This document shows, in pieces, positions 11,601-24,135 of a stretch of DNA of 64,000 bases. Origin of the DNA: Rostratula benghalensis (Eukaryota; Chordata; Aves; Charadriiformes; Rostratulidae); NCBI GenBank assembly GCA_013399305.1, contig VXAI01000021.1, positions 62,001 through 126,000 on the forward strand, in the 5' to 3' direction. Each line of letters opens with the position of its first letter. The first letter of the stretch is position 1. A program made the translations under genes and the position numbers. Below the pieces are notes generated by a model. It was not told the origin of the DNA. It worked only from the letters and a program-made list of their open reading frames with translations, and ran no database searches.

Positions 11601-14600
11601 GAATAGCCATAGCAAAAGCCCTTACAAGAAATCTAAGCTAATTGAACATTGACAACTGCTGTATAGAATAATAATATTTTCATAAAGCAGAGTTACAGAA
11701 ATATGATGACCATACAATGGATTAGATAAATCTTGAATGCTTTGCATAATTGTTCAATATTTTTTGATTACTTTAATTTAAAAAACTTTTTATTATGACT
11801 CCTTGCACCTCAACATGTTATGTCTTATATAATGTTTGAGATGTAACATACTTCTGATTTTCAAAAACTAAAAAAAATATTAAAAGTACATGAGTATGGT
11901 TGAGCATATTCACCTTTCATTTCACTGAGTTTCCGCAGAAGAAGCAGCACTGTGAAGGTCTCAAGATCCATATTTCATTAAACAAGTAAATACAAAGACA
12001 GTCATACTAAAAATGCATGTAATAGTAAGCCACATCTCACTTTCAGTATAAAAAATATTAGGTTTTGATCTAAACCATAATAAATCAGAGAATTCTCATT
12101 TATTTTATGCCCAATTGCTTTTGCCACAATTCCTTTCTTCATCAATGGGGGTTTTTTGGTGAATTCACAGGGAAAACAGAAAAGAAAACAAGAAGCTCCC
12201 CACCACTCCACTGTTACCGTAATATGCTTCTGGGTTTTTTTTTTTAATTTAATTCAATTTATGTTTATTTTACTTAGATGTTTCCTAGATTTCACTGATG
12301 TACAGTTCCTATTGTCTTGGCTACACAGCAACCCTGCTTGAGAGCATTAACACCAGCCACTGTTTTCCTGTGCGTTCCGTAGCCCTCAGAGGTTGTGATG
12401 AAAGTGAGGAGTTGAGTATTCCTGGGCCAGGTTCTCACTCTCAGCACAAACCTAAGTGAAGCATAAATCGGTGCATCTGTTTCAAAGGTTATTTTACACC
12501 AAACCAAGCAGAGATTTGGCCCCTATTTGGCAATGCAGCTATTGGGTAGCATATGAAGTAACTGAGGAGTTAAGAAGTCTGTCTGGTTTTAGTAACTTTA
12601 GTAAGTAATTCCTTTGGGCTCTTTACAACCAATGACCAATTCTTCCATTTTCTTTGTATATGCCAGCTTGAATTTCATGGCTGTTTCTTGGTTCCATGAG
12701 ATATCCATTTGTTGCCGAGGCTGGAAGATGAGTAGCAAATAGGGCTGGGGATGTTAAGAAGAGGACAGGATGGGCTCATGCTTAAGGCAATCCTTGATAC
12801 CCTGGGAAACTGTATTCTTTCCTTGCTTCTGTGATAGTTCTCAGATAAAACAAGTCACATATTTGACACGGGTTCATTAATTGCTTCCTACTCCTTAAGT
12901 ATCTGATCAGATGTGCTAAGAACTTGCAGATAAAATTAGCATCAGTGAGAACTATTTAATTTATAATGCCCAACACAAAGTGAATAAACAATTTGCATCT
13001 AAATCAATCTGTCTCAATTTCCATCTGCAAAATATGAATAAAAACCTAAGGAGAATGTTGTGGGGAAAAAAAGTGTGAAGTACTGGCATGCTACAGTGAT
13101 GACTGCCACAGGAAAACCCACAGGGAAATTAATAACTGTCTTTCTCAAGGATTTGCTTAATATTTAGAAAATATGTAAGATCTGTTAACCAGCCAGCAAT
13201 GATCATGAAAGTAATTTTTGTTACCTAAATTTAAGCACTCTTGTACTAAAAGCTGTATGGCCACCTGAAAAAAAGTATTCCTGACATGAGATTGTGTTGC
13301 ACTACAATCAGCTTAAACTTGGGAACTTCACAACTTTAAAGGTGTCTGGCTTTGTAACCTTAGTGATGAAACTAGTGTTATTCATATGAAAAATGGCAAA
13401 CCCGCTGCTGAATATAATTCAAAAATTTTTTAATTTTTTCTTTTTTTGTAATAAAAAAAAGCAATCAGCTTCTATATAGTATGTAAAAAGACTCCATGTA
13501 TCACCCCTAAACTAGCAGTGTATAAACTGAGTGAATTTTCTGGTAACTTAGAAGTAAATCCATTAAGTAGATTAAGTTAAATTAATTTAAAACAGCATTC
13601 TACCAGAGATCTGTCATCTGTGACACTCTTGAATTGGACTTGAATTACCTTCCTGACAAATAACACAGATATGTCAAAATTTTCAGATAGCAAAAACCTC
13701 CCAAAATCCCCTCTTTGAAGTCTTAAATGGAGGTTAGCAATTGTTATGATTATTTAGGTTAGCGACAAGGTTGAGTCAAGTTAGCGTGTGTCAGCATTTA
13801 TGGAGATCAAGCAAAGGAAAATGAAGAATGGGTCTGAATGTCTTAGTCTGATCAGGGAAAAGCAACTCTAAAACTGTTAGCTGGCGTGAAGACTCATGAG
13901 AGTAATGATCTGGCAGTTTAAATGATGATTAAGCTGAATAGTGTCTGCCAGGAGGACACAGAAAGCTCTATCACCAGGGACGAAAAACAAAATTACAACC
14001 TAAGAGACTGACAGTTCCTCATACCAATATCCTCATATTCTGTTTCCTACATCTCCAAAACACTTGGGAACAATGCAGGCTTCCTCAGAGCACGCTGAAA
14101 GAGGAAAAACCTAGGTTAAGCACTAAGTTTGTAGTGAATGCCCAAGAGTGGCATCTAAATAGTGTCTTTTTCTGAAAATTGCTCTAAGTAAGCACCCCAA
14201 CTACTTAATTCTAAACTTGCACTTAAATGTGCAAATGAATTTTTGCCTATGACTCTCTGGATCCTGGACACTTTCTCACCCTCAATTTTTTTGTCAAACT
14301 TTGTCCTTCTCAAGCTGTCGTTCCTTCAGGTGCCTTTAAACAAATGCACAATGAAGATGACATTCTTTCTAGTAAGACAGGGACTCCAGTTTGCTTTATG
14401 TATTCCTTGCTTTCTCTCCACTCTTCCTGTAGTGCATCTTCCATTTGTAAATCTTTGCAAAGACTCTGCTCACTCTGTCTCATCCCCTCGGGGCTAAGTT
14501 GCTGTGTTGAGCAAAGAGGTGGACTACCCTTCAGTTTCCTCTAATGCTGCAGGGAGACACCAGCCCATTGCCAAATTTCAGAGGCTGCAGAAAAAGTCCT

Positions 14601-17600
14601 TTATTCACAGGGATCCCAAATAAAACTTGTCATTATTTAGGGTTTTGGAGAAGGTTTCTTGCATAGCATGAACTCATATATGGTTTCATATCAACAGCTG
14701 CAGGGGAGAAGTAGGGTTGTGCTTCCTATTTATCACAGACTTGTTGGCCACAGGTCTGCCCACAAGTGATGGTGGGGTATGAGAGCTTTACTGACAGGTA
14801 CCTGTAGCAGCTGCACTGGAGAGAATGACAATATCCCTGTGTGTCTGTCAGTTTGACTCCCCACAGGGAAGCCACGTTGGTACCAACTTACAGACTGGAC
14901 CTGAAAGCATGGTATTTTCATGCAGCAAAATCAGAGGCCTCAGTGCTTGTCTCCTTTCTGCCTTGGAAATCAGGGGGAATACAGTGCTGTAACTCAGAAT
15001 AAGTTACGAATGAAGTGAGATGGATGTTTTTACAGACAAGTTCTAATCTTCAAGGTAAGTTAAAATTCCTGTAAATGGGAACAGTGGCTGCATCGATTCA
15101 TAGAGATGTAAGGTTTGATTCCTCAATTTGTGTACAAACACTGAATCAATGGGATTCCTGTGTATGCAAAACTCACTCAAGTCAATTGTCTCTACTGGGT
15201 ATTAGATTAGACTCTACCTGCAAGACAAATTGCATACACGTTGACTCAAAACAAAACAAAGGCTACTGGGAAAGGTACTTTGAAATCTAAGACACCACAG
15301 AACTGAAGAATGAGTTTACATTAAAAAGGCAAAATTATGAAAAGAACTGTCATTAAGCACTGTATTGATAATGAAAACCTCTCCTATGATGTGACTGGTA
15401 CCTGTCTACTTACACTTGCATTGCTATTCTACCTCTATTTTTAAATCATGTTGAAATGTAAGGCTTCCATATTTATTCCCATTTCTAAAAGATATCGTGT
15501 GACCAACCAAAGATGAAGGAAAAGTGACTACTGTCAATCAACTGAAGGCAATTGACTCATTAGCTACCCCAGTATGCCTCCATTTACGTCCTTTTAAGTA
15601 GTCCATCCTCACTGAATCTAAACTCCCATAAAGCAACACTACCACCTACAGCTCAAACATCAGACTCTCCACCATATGCTAATTGCACCTCTCCTGTCCT
15701 GACCTAAAAGCCATGTCAGACCTAAGAGTAATAGATTACTTCATTTGAAAACATACAGTACCACTTCACTTTTCATTACCCAAAAGCAGAGGTTGGTGTG
15801 GGAAAAAACCCAGAAGAAATTAAACACCTTGGTACAACTATTTTAAAAGAAAGATTCTTCTCTATGTTTTCAGCTTGTACTCTGACTTCTGTAGTATAGG
15901 CCTTCCCATGAAATGCCTGTATGCATTGCATGCAGAATGGCTTAATTCCAGAGTAATCCAAGTTCCTCAGAAATTGGTGCTTCTATATTCCTATGGAAAA
16001 AATTACTTTTGTCAGCAATGTGGAGAAAGACCTCTTGTCCTACTGCTGGAAATGGATACCACAGCATGAAAGTTGTTTTACTGCAATCATTTTCCAGTGA
16101 TTATTTCTTAGTTTGGTTCTTTGTCGCTGGTTGCCAACCACACTGTGGCTTTGGCAGGTTGAAATGGTTACTTCCCTATCGGTTTCACAAAGGTGGGTAC
16201 CAGGCTGCATTGCACAGCTGACGGAACCATGGTCTCCACGGTGACAGTGACAGAGAAAGCTAAAATCTTGTTACTTGCAGATAATAGAAGTTGGAGTGAA
16301 GTGAGAGAGCCCACAGATGCTATTCTGACCTATGACCTTTACTCATTCCTCCCCAAAGTAGTAAAGCCAATTTGTTAGCGGCTTTTGACTCCTTGTCTGC
16401 CCTAGAAGGCTCTGTTACTGGTTTTTTGTACTAGTGTAGTCTGGCTGCTAGAGTGAACCACAAAAGGTTCAATACAGAAAAGGCCAGTGATTACCTGAAT
16501 TTATTGTCTGTAACCCTGGCTGTGCCTGTTTACACACCATATTTTCTATTGTCACCAGATGTACAGTTATGCAGAATAATGCATACAAATCGTTCTTAAG
16601 ATGCAATCCTAAGTCACTCACGTAGCTGTTTATAGCTTTCTGCACCAAGATATTGGTTTACAGCTTTGGCATTAGTCCAGTCAAGAAAGCTCTGCTCAAG
16701 TCTTTTGTAGAGTGTTCTCACATGATTAACCAATTCATGATCAAAGGAGGCTTACATGTGCTGTTTAAGTATTTCAAGGAACTGCAGGTAACAGGCATTA
16801 AAATTTCTAAAAATGAAGAAAACAAGTATGTGTCAATTTACTGGTAGCAATACTTAAACAGAAAGCTAAAATTTCACTAGACAGGGGACTTTCTTTTAGT
16901 GAAAAGGCACCGGAAACTTAGTAAGATTTCACTTCAAACAATATGGCCCATTAGGTCGGTGACACTGATACTAATTTACACTAGCTGAAGATCTTAGCTT
17001 ATCCTTTTAGAATTCCAGACCCCTACAGTATTTCTGCCATGCTATGTATTACATTAATACTTAAAGGAGCTAGAACTGATAATAGAAAATGACTGCGGCC
17101 AATGCTGGAAAGTGATTGACAGCAAGTTATGATTAGATGCAGCCACAGGGATCTGTTGTGCAAACACGTAAGAAATCAACAGAGAAGAACCACAAGAATT
17201 TTGAAGATGCCATTCACAGAGGCTCCATTCTCTGAGGAGCCACAGATGTAGGCAAAGAGAACTTTGTGCCCTGTTTTAGCATTACCTGCAAGTACACTGT
17301 ACCCAACCCTGCAAGCTAGAAGAACCCACATGTGTATAATGGATCTGTTCACATGCTTACAGGCCTCAGTTCTGTCAGACAAATGCATTTTTGGGGTAGA
17401 GCCCAATAACATTACCTGTCTGCCATCTGAGATCAGGGCCCACTACCCCAGCTGTGGCTTTGGCACATTGACCACTAGAGGGTAGTAACATACATTTGCA
17501 CTAGGTGCCCTATGAAGGGGAGAAAGGAGTAAGACATGAAAGAAGGTAAAAAGGAAATCTAGTGTACAGAGAGGAGGCGCCAGACCTCACCAATGTAAGT

Positions 17601-18007
17601 GTGCCCTCCCTACGTGTGTCACTGTGTAGACAATCATTTGCTATTGTGAATCAGTGAGATCAAGAATTACTGGCCACCTAGGAGAACCATCTACGAAATT
17701 TCATGTTTGAAGTTAGTCATGTGCGCATTTATTTTCAAGACCTTGCCTTAGATGACACAGAACACTTGCTACATTATTTTCCACAATTGTACGGGTAGCT
17801 GGGAATAGCTTAAATGCATTGTACCATTACTAATGGTGGCAGAGGTACCTGCATGACTTGTGCATTAAAGGGCAATAAGTTTTCCACTTGTAATTACACA
17901 TATCTTTACAGATGGGGTAGAAATTTTTTTAAGTTATCTTGGTATACAGACATCTGCCTTAGGTTCACGCAGAACTGACCTGCTGTCAAAAAGCAAAATT
18001 CTGCCAT
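8661..18007. other. Intergenic stretch without recognised genes
   Basis: Nine kilobases with no exon or RNA gene that I can support. Open frames are all under about 85 codons with no family signature. Possible scraps of an old dispersed repeat containing a TTTACAC core lie at 9201-9234, 10743-10770, 12489-12522 and 16972-16995. Short T- or A-tracts occur near 12233 and 13428-13460. The rest appears unique. Confidence 0.45.
9201..9234. repeat. Possible relic of an ancient dispersed repeat (TTTACAC...GGCCC)
   Basis: The words TGATTTACACTGGTATAAAA and ATCAGGCCC resemble the end of an old short repeat that I associate with reptile and bird genomes (TTACACTGGTGTAAA ... ATCAGGCCC). Similar scraps lie elsewhere in this window, the longest at 55404-55465. 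The family is not named here and the match is short. Confidence 0.25.
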
Positions 18008-18612
18008 ATCACGGAATCACAGAATTGTCAGAGTTGGAAGGGACCTCTAGAGATTATCTAGTCCAACTCCCCTGCTAAAGCAGGATTACATACAACACAT
18101 TACTCAGAACTGCATCCAGGTGAGTCTCCAGAGAAGGGGACTCCACGATCTCCCAGGGCTCTGGCACCCTCGCCCCAAAGAAGTTCTTTCTCATATTGGA
18201 AGGGAACTTCCTATGTTCCAGCTTGTGCCCATTGCCCCTCATCCTGTCACTGGGAACCAACGAAAAGAGTTTGGATCCATCCTCCTTCAACCCACCCTTC
18301 AGATACTTGTAACCATTAGTAAGGTCTCCCCTCAGCCTTCTCTTCTCTAGGCTAAAGAGTCCCAGCTCTCTCAGCCTTCCCTCATAAGAGAGATGCTCCA
18401 ATCGCTTAATCTTCTTTGTTGCCCTACGCCTCTTTCCAGTAATTCTCTGTCTCTCTTGAACTGTGGAGCCCAGAACTGGACACGGTATTCCAGTTGTGGT
18501 CTCACCAGTGCAGAGCAGAGGGGGAGAATGACCTCCCTCAACCTCCTGGCCACACTCTTCCCTATGCAGCCCAGATTCCATTGGCCCTTTTGGCAACAGT
18601 TACATTTTGAAG
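18008..18612 (-). mobile_element. CR1 LINE 3' end, 5'-truncated
   Basis: The plus strand begins with ACGGAATCACAGAATTGTCA, the complement of the CR1 3' terminal ATTCTGTG-type repeat. It continues through the standard 3' UTR (complement of the GGACTAGAT..CTCCAGAGGTCCCTTCCAAC block). Reading away from that end on the minus strand gives the C-terminus of CR1 ORF2: [20 protein letters not shown], then [42 protein letters not shown] and ESPSLETHLDAVL. Frameshifts occur (for example between the two blocks near 18430), so it is inactive. The 5' truncation near 18612 is typical of target-primed reverse transcription. Confidence 0.93.
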
Positions 18613-21600
18613 AAGAATCTCTCCAACAGTAGGATTCAGTATAGTTTTTCCATAGACCTAAATAATTTCCTGTCTTTATTTATCTTATCCGCTTCTGTCT
18701 TACCCTGTCCCTGTTCCTGTTTATGGAATCTAGAGCTCTACCCAAAGTGCCTATGAATAACAACTGTTTTCAACTGTTGTTACTGATAGCACATTTTTTG
18801 CTCTAATTGGAACAAGAATGATGTCTTGGCCCTTTTGGTTTTCAACTCTTCAAGAGTCTCTCTGTTTTATAACCAAAATTGTTTCTCTTTGTCTCCTTTG
18901 AGATAGCTTGATTTCATATCATTGATAATCAGATGGACTTCATGACACATACTAAGCTGCTAAGCTTTAGCAGAAAGTATTATGGGGCTTTTTTTGCTTT
19001 TGAGTGTCCCAAGATTCCATGGCATTTGGCAAGAAATAGAGAAATAAACCTCTGTTACGGCTGCTGAATTGAAACTCCAATTTTGTCTTCCACCCTGTTT
19101 CAGTTGTAGACCTCTCAAACGATACCAAGTAAATTATTTTATCTCTATGTACCACATGTCTGTCTTTGTGAACTGGGAAGAGTCATCACTGGAAGAGGGA
19201 TTGTTACATCATTGTGTCTGACCAGTACTTCTTAAGATACAGCTCCTAGTCAGGTTTGGACCTCTACATCAAGTTGTAACATAAAATCTAATTATCTGCA
19301 AATGCTGATATGAACAACATACATGCAGCAACAGTTCCCCTTTTTAAAGGGCCCATTTCACTAGTACTTCTTTCCAAGTGAGTTGCTTTTTCTTTATTTT
19401 AGGTATATTTTGTTTTCATAATAGAAGTGGGATAAATGAAAAGCCCAATGAAATACTTCTTCTATGGCCTATCTTGTTCTGTGCCTTGCAAGTTCTGGGA
19501 CTGCTGATGTCAGTCTCTGTGATTTATCTGCTGGAGCGAAGTTGTTCTGACCTGCAATAACAAAGTACATCATTGTTGACTTTCATGTTATAAAAATGAT
19601 GCACAATAGTCACATCTAAAAGTCAGAATAAACCTTTTACGCAGCTCTTTGTCAGTTCTACAAATGGTTGCAGTTAATCGATGCTATAAAACCTTCCTTT
19701 GGGCACTGGTATTCAGCTTTCACACAGGGAAATGCAGTTTGAGTCTGACATTTTAAATACCGGTGGTATTATCTAATGAAATAACTCAGGGTTTGAAAAT
19801 TCCCATCAGTAAAAAAGCAGAAAACTACTGTTGAGTTAGGGTACTTAAAAACATCTTTTGGAGCATTGGATGGGGGTGGAGGGGAAGATAAATTGTACAA
19901 ACACTATTATTTTGATACTTTTTTCCTGCAGACACTTCTAACTTTACCCAGGGTCTACTGTCCCATTGGTGCATCCATATAATTTTCATCAGCATTGATG
20001 GCAGCTACGTATATGAGGTGATGAGGGCATACATTGAATTCTAAACTCATTTTTTCTTTATTAAGAAGTGTCATGCAAGTCTTGTCATTGAGGGAAGCCC
20101 TTGAGACTTTTTCTACCTTTCTGTAACAAACACTGTAGATTTAGCAAACATATCAGGATTTCTCTAGGATATATTTTTTTCATTTTGTATTTTACAGATT
20201 TGCCATTCTGAAATCAAGTAGCTCCATCTCAGGGGCTGTGGAAAGAAAAGAGGCAAAGTATAAAGGAAAGCCTCCCAGGTGATGACAAACTGTGGAAATT
20301 CTATAGGCTTTTATCTGATGTTTTAATAGTGAATCACTGGCTAGACAATTTCTTACTCACATTTCAGTGTATAAAGGTGGTATTTGAAATTTTGCTGTTA
20401 TGAAGCCCTCAAAAACCCAAAAATATCTTTCAAGGCTATTTTCTTAGCATTTCCTGAAATTCTGAACACTCAAAACAGGATGGCATAGAGGAAAGATGTA
20501 AAAAGATTATGATGGAAAAGGCAGAGGGAAATAAAAGCCTTCTGGGATTCTCCTCTTATAGTACATGCTGTACTGTATCCGAGGCAAGCCCATGCCTAGA
20601 GGGCACAATCTGTCCTTAAGTGTATGTGACCTACTAACCACAGTGAAAAAACAAGAGCAGGTGAACTGATTTACCACTTTTCTAAGCGAATAACTTTTGC
20701 CTTGGCAGGAGAAATTTGAAGAAGATGCTTACACTAATGTGTGCATTGCTACTCCCATGGCGTTCCTGGACCATTCTTCAGAGCAGTTGTGTCCCAGCAA
20801 AACTGTTAAAAAGATCAGCACAAACTGACCATATTCAAAAAAGACAATCCTTCAGTCCTGCTGCTGGAGTGTTTGTTGTTCTCATTTCTAGGCAGGAGAA
20901 AAAACCTAAATAATATGTGAAGAAAGTCTTTCAGACACAGGTTTTAAAGAATCTCAGACATTTCAAGGATCCTTTTCAAGGATCTCTGAGCGTGTAACAA
21001 AGAGCAAGTCGGGAATATTCTCTGAAAAGGAATGAAACAATGAAAAGGAAGTTAAGGGCAGTAATGGGATTTTAGACATCTCAACTTCGGGCTGCCTACC
21101 TGTAGCTAATTTAAATAGGACCAATGTTTAGAACAGGGGCTCTGCGTGTTTTGCCAGTGGCATGGCAAATATCTGTGACCCATAAACTCACACTTGGTTT
21201 GGCAATCCTTGGTCAGAGTGACTTGCCCAAGCTCATGCAGTAAATCAAAACCAAAACCTGTGTAACAGGACAGATTCTTATTTTCCAAAGTTTGTTTATT
21301 CAACCAGTTCGTAACACTTTCTTCCTGTTCCAGATGAATAATTTAATCACTACAATGCTATAGTTTGTTTCAGCTTTTTATATTGCCAGCAGGTGGGGAT
21401 TTAAAAAGCACTCTGCTGTTCACCTTTTGGTCTTCCTCATAACTTTTGCCTGCGTATTGTTTTATTTTGCTAGAGGCTTTCCCAACAGGCTGGCGTTTCC
21501 TCTGAAAAGCTGGATCACCTACGGAGCTAGGAACTGTGACCTTCTGGTGCGTGAATGCTTCTACAGAAACTTCAGAACTTCCTTTGCTTTTTTTTTTTTT

Positions 21601-22984
21601 TTAAGAAAAGTCATTAAAACATAGGTTTGAGAGAGTCTGAATTTCCCTCCTACACTTCTTTGCTCTTTGGGGAGGCAGGGAAAGTACTTCAGATTTGAGT
21701 ATTCTGAACTGCCCTTTTCAACACCTCATGGATTTTGGAGCTGGATTTTTCAGTTTTTGATAAATACTAATTTTACATTCATGTTAGCAGTGTGACCATA
21801 GCCCAATTGTCTAAATATCATTGTAGAATTTAGTAATATTGTTCTTGTATTTAATAAATATTGCATCTAATATAGCGTGCTCCCACTCTGAATGTGTTTG
21901 GGCCTCTGCTACTGAGCAGAAAGCCTCTGAAGAAAGTTCAGTTACTGAGGAAGGCGTTAGGATTTCAGTGTGTGTTGCTATGTTTTTTCTTATCTTTGTT
22001 GGGCTTTTTTTTTTTTTTTACTCTAAATGATTGGTGTAGCTAGGAAATATATTTTAAAGAAAATTATGAGTGGTTTTGCTTTGTGATATAAACCCAGGAT
22101 TTTGACCAGTGTAAGAAACCACTTGCACCCATGAATAGATCTGAGTATGTAAATCTTCAGAAGAGACTCTCCCTTCTTGGCCATGCAAGTGGCAGTAGAA
22201 GAATCCCGTAGCTGCTTTCCTTTTGATGAGCAGTACCCTTCTGACCCCTCAAATTGTTCTTCAGTTCTTTACTTACTTTCATCAGATTAACATCTTCCCA
22301 TTGCTTTATGCTTGATTCTGCCATCAGGTGTGCTGGCTGTTGCTAACATATACCTGCTTTGCACTTTTTATCCCAAATACTGTCCCAAGTCAGGGACTAC
22401 CTCATGTGATCTGTCTTCCTTAAGAGCTTATCTTTTGCACTTGCCACTGCTACATGTGGCGATTTGATGAATAGATATAGATCTGCTCACTGGTGCGTAG
22501 TGGCCCCAGGTTCTTGGCTCCTTTGTTCTGTTTGCCTACTGCTTAGCTTGGCACTCTTTTTTATTGTTTTTGAGTGGTGCCTTTTGTTTTACATGAGACT
22601 GATGTGAATATAAAGAGTCCCACTTTTTCACCTCAGTAAGCTCTTTGCTCATCTTTTACCAAATACCTGGGACAGTGTATTATTATGGAGCAGAGGATCC
22701 TTTATCTTTTCACCATTGCCATCAGTTGCCAGCCTGCCTTTACATCTAGCTCTTCCTTCCAACATTCTGTGGATCATAAGGTTGGATGTTCTCTTCTCAA
22801 ATTCCCAATGCATGTTAAATCACTACACATCTGTGCACTTTGCTATTTCCCACTACGCATGAAATGCCAGGTATGTCTCATCTTCCAAGAGATATGGAAC
22901 ACCTCCAGATCACAACTCCTGTCTGAGGGTCATTTCTATAATTCTCCCTGCAGTAGGAATGGCAGGCTATTGTAACTGAGAAAC
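18613..22984. other. Intergenic stretch without recognised genes
   Basis: No coding exon, RNA gene or classified transposon was recognised. Open frames are up to about 96 codons but without family motifs. T-runs occur near 21590-21602 and 22006-22019. Confidence 0.45.
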
Positions 22985-24135
22985 AAAGTACTTCATGTAG
23001 CTAAAAGACAAATTATCCAACAGCATAACATATACAGTGTTAAGTTGTACAATAAAAGCCCACGAAGGAGCTCAGACAATAACAGGAGGGATGTGCCCAA
23101 ATAATACCCTGCTGTCCTACTCCCAGCCCCATCACAGGGGCCAGGAGCACAAGCCCAGATGAGCACAGGGGCACAAGAGCTGGTAGGAACCCAAATCAAG
23201 GACTTTCAAATCACCTTCGGACTAAGGAGCTCACCACTTAAGGACAAGACGCATTATGGGATGCAAGGGAAAAAACAGTTATGGATCACACAGAACTAAT
23301 TTTGGGATGTTTAGGGGATGACCCAAAGGTGGAGACCAGGAGGAGAGGTTTAGGTGATTTGTGGAGTGACAAGAGTGGGAAAACAGCAGGGTAAGCAAAT
23401 AAAAAGGACCAATTTTATACAGGTAACTGGATAGTCAGAATGCCTGTCTGGCTATGCCCTGTCCCTGACAGGGCCACAGTCTGTCCTCTTGTCTAATTCT
23501 CTCCTGGGCAAGGGGTCTCTCTTCTGTATGTATGTGTGTATGGGGATGTGAGTCCAGCAACTGGAGGCAGACCACAGGCTGCAGGGCCGTGTGTCTGTGG
23601 CGCAGAGATTGATTGAGCATGGGTGGGCGAGTGAGTGTGTGATCATCAGCAAAGATCAAGCCAAACCAGCTGGTGAGTAGGTGAAGTGTCTTGGGAACAA
23701 AGGGGTGAGGGGGTCTCTAAGGGCCCCTTTCTCCAGATGTGAGAGCAGCTGTGCATCTCTAGGGGTGAGAGCACAGGGTAGTCTGTATGGGGGGACGGTG
23801 TGGGAGGAGCGGTGGGGTCAGCTTCACTGGCTTGTATGTCCAGGTGCCAGCAACTGAGCGGATTAGAATTCAGGGACCACCTACTGGGCAGACTGACTGT
23901 ATGAATCCAGTTACTGGAGGCATTCACCTTGTGCATATATATACATATATACGTGTGTGTGTATATATATATATATATAGTCACTAATGGATTTACATCC
24001 TACTCAGCCAGAGAGGGAGCAGGATAAGGCCATCAGTACTGTACTGTACACAAGTGCTCCGAGTGTCTGTCTAGGAATTGTGCATCCAGCCAAGTAGATA
24101 TGTGGTATATATGTATATATATGCGGTGTACATGT
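22985..24135. repeat. GC-richer block, possible old LTR or composite repeat
   Basis: Composition changes abruptly to GC-richer sequence from about 23000, and it ends in TA/TG microsatellites (23934-23979 and 24104-24122). A degenerate word CCAGCAACTGGAG occurs three times (23554-23570, 23847-23858, 23907-23922), twice followed by GGCAGACTGACTG-like or GGCAGACCACAGG-like words, which suggests internal repetition. An AATAAA lies near 23052. These traits fit an LTR or other inserted repeat, but no family was recognised, no protein is encoded, and neither end shows a clear target-site duplication. Confidence 0.3.
23934..23979. repeat. TA/TG compound microsatellite
   Basis: Alternating purine-pyrimidine tract: CATATATATACATATATACG, then GTGTGTGTG and TATATATATATATATATA. 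A second, shorter TA-rich tract follows at 24104-24122. Confidence 0.9.
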
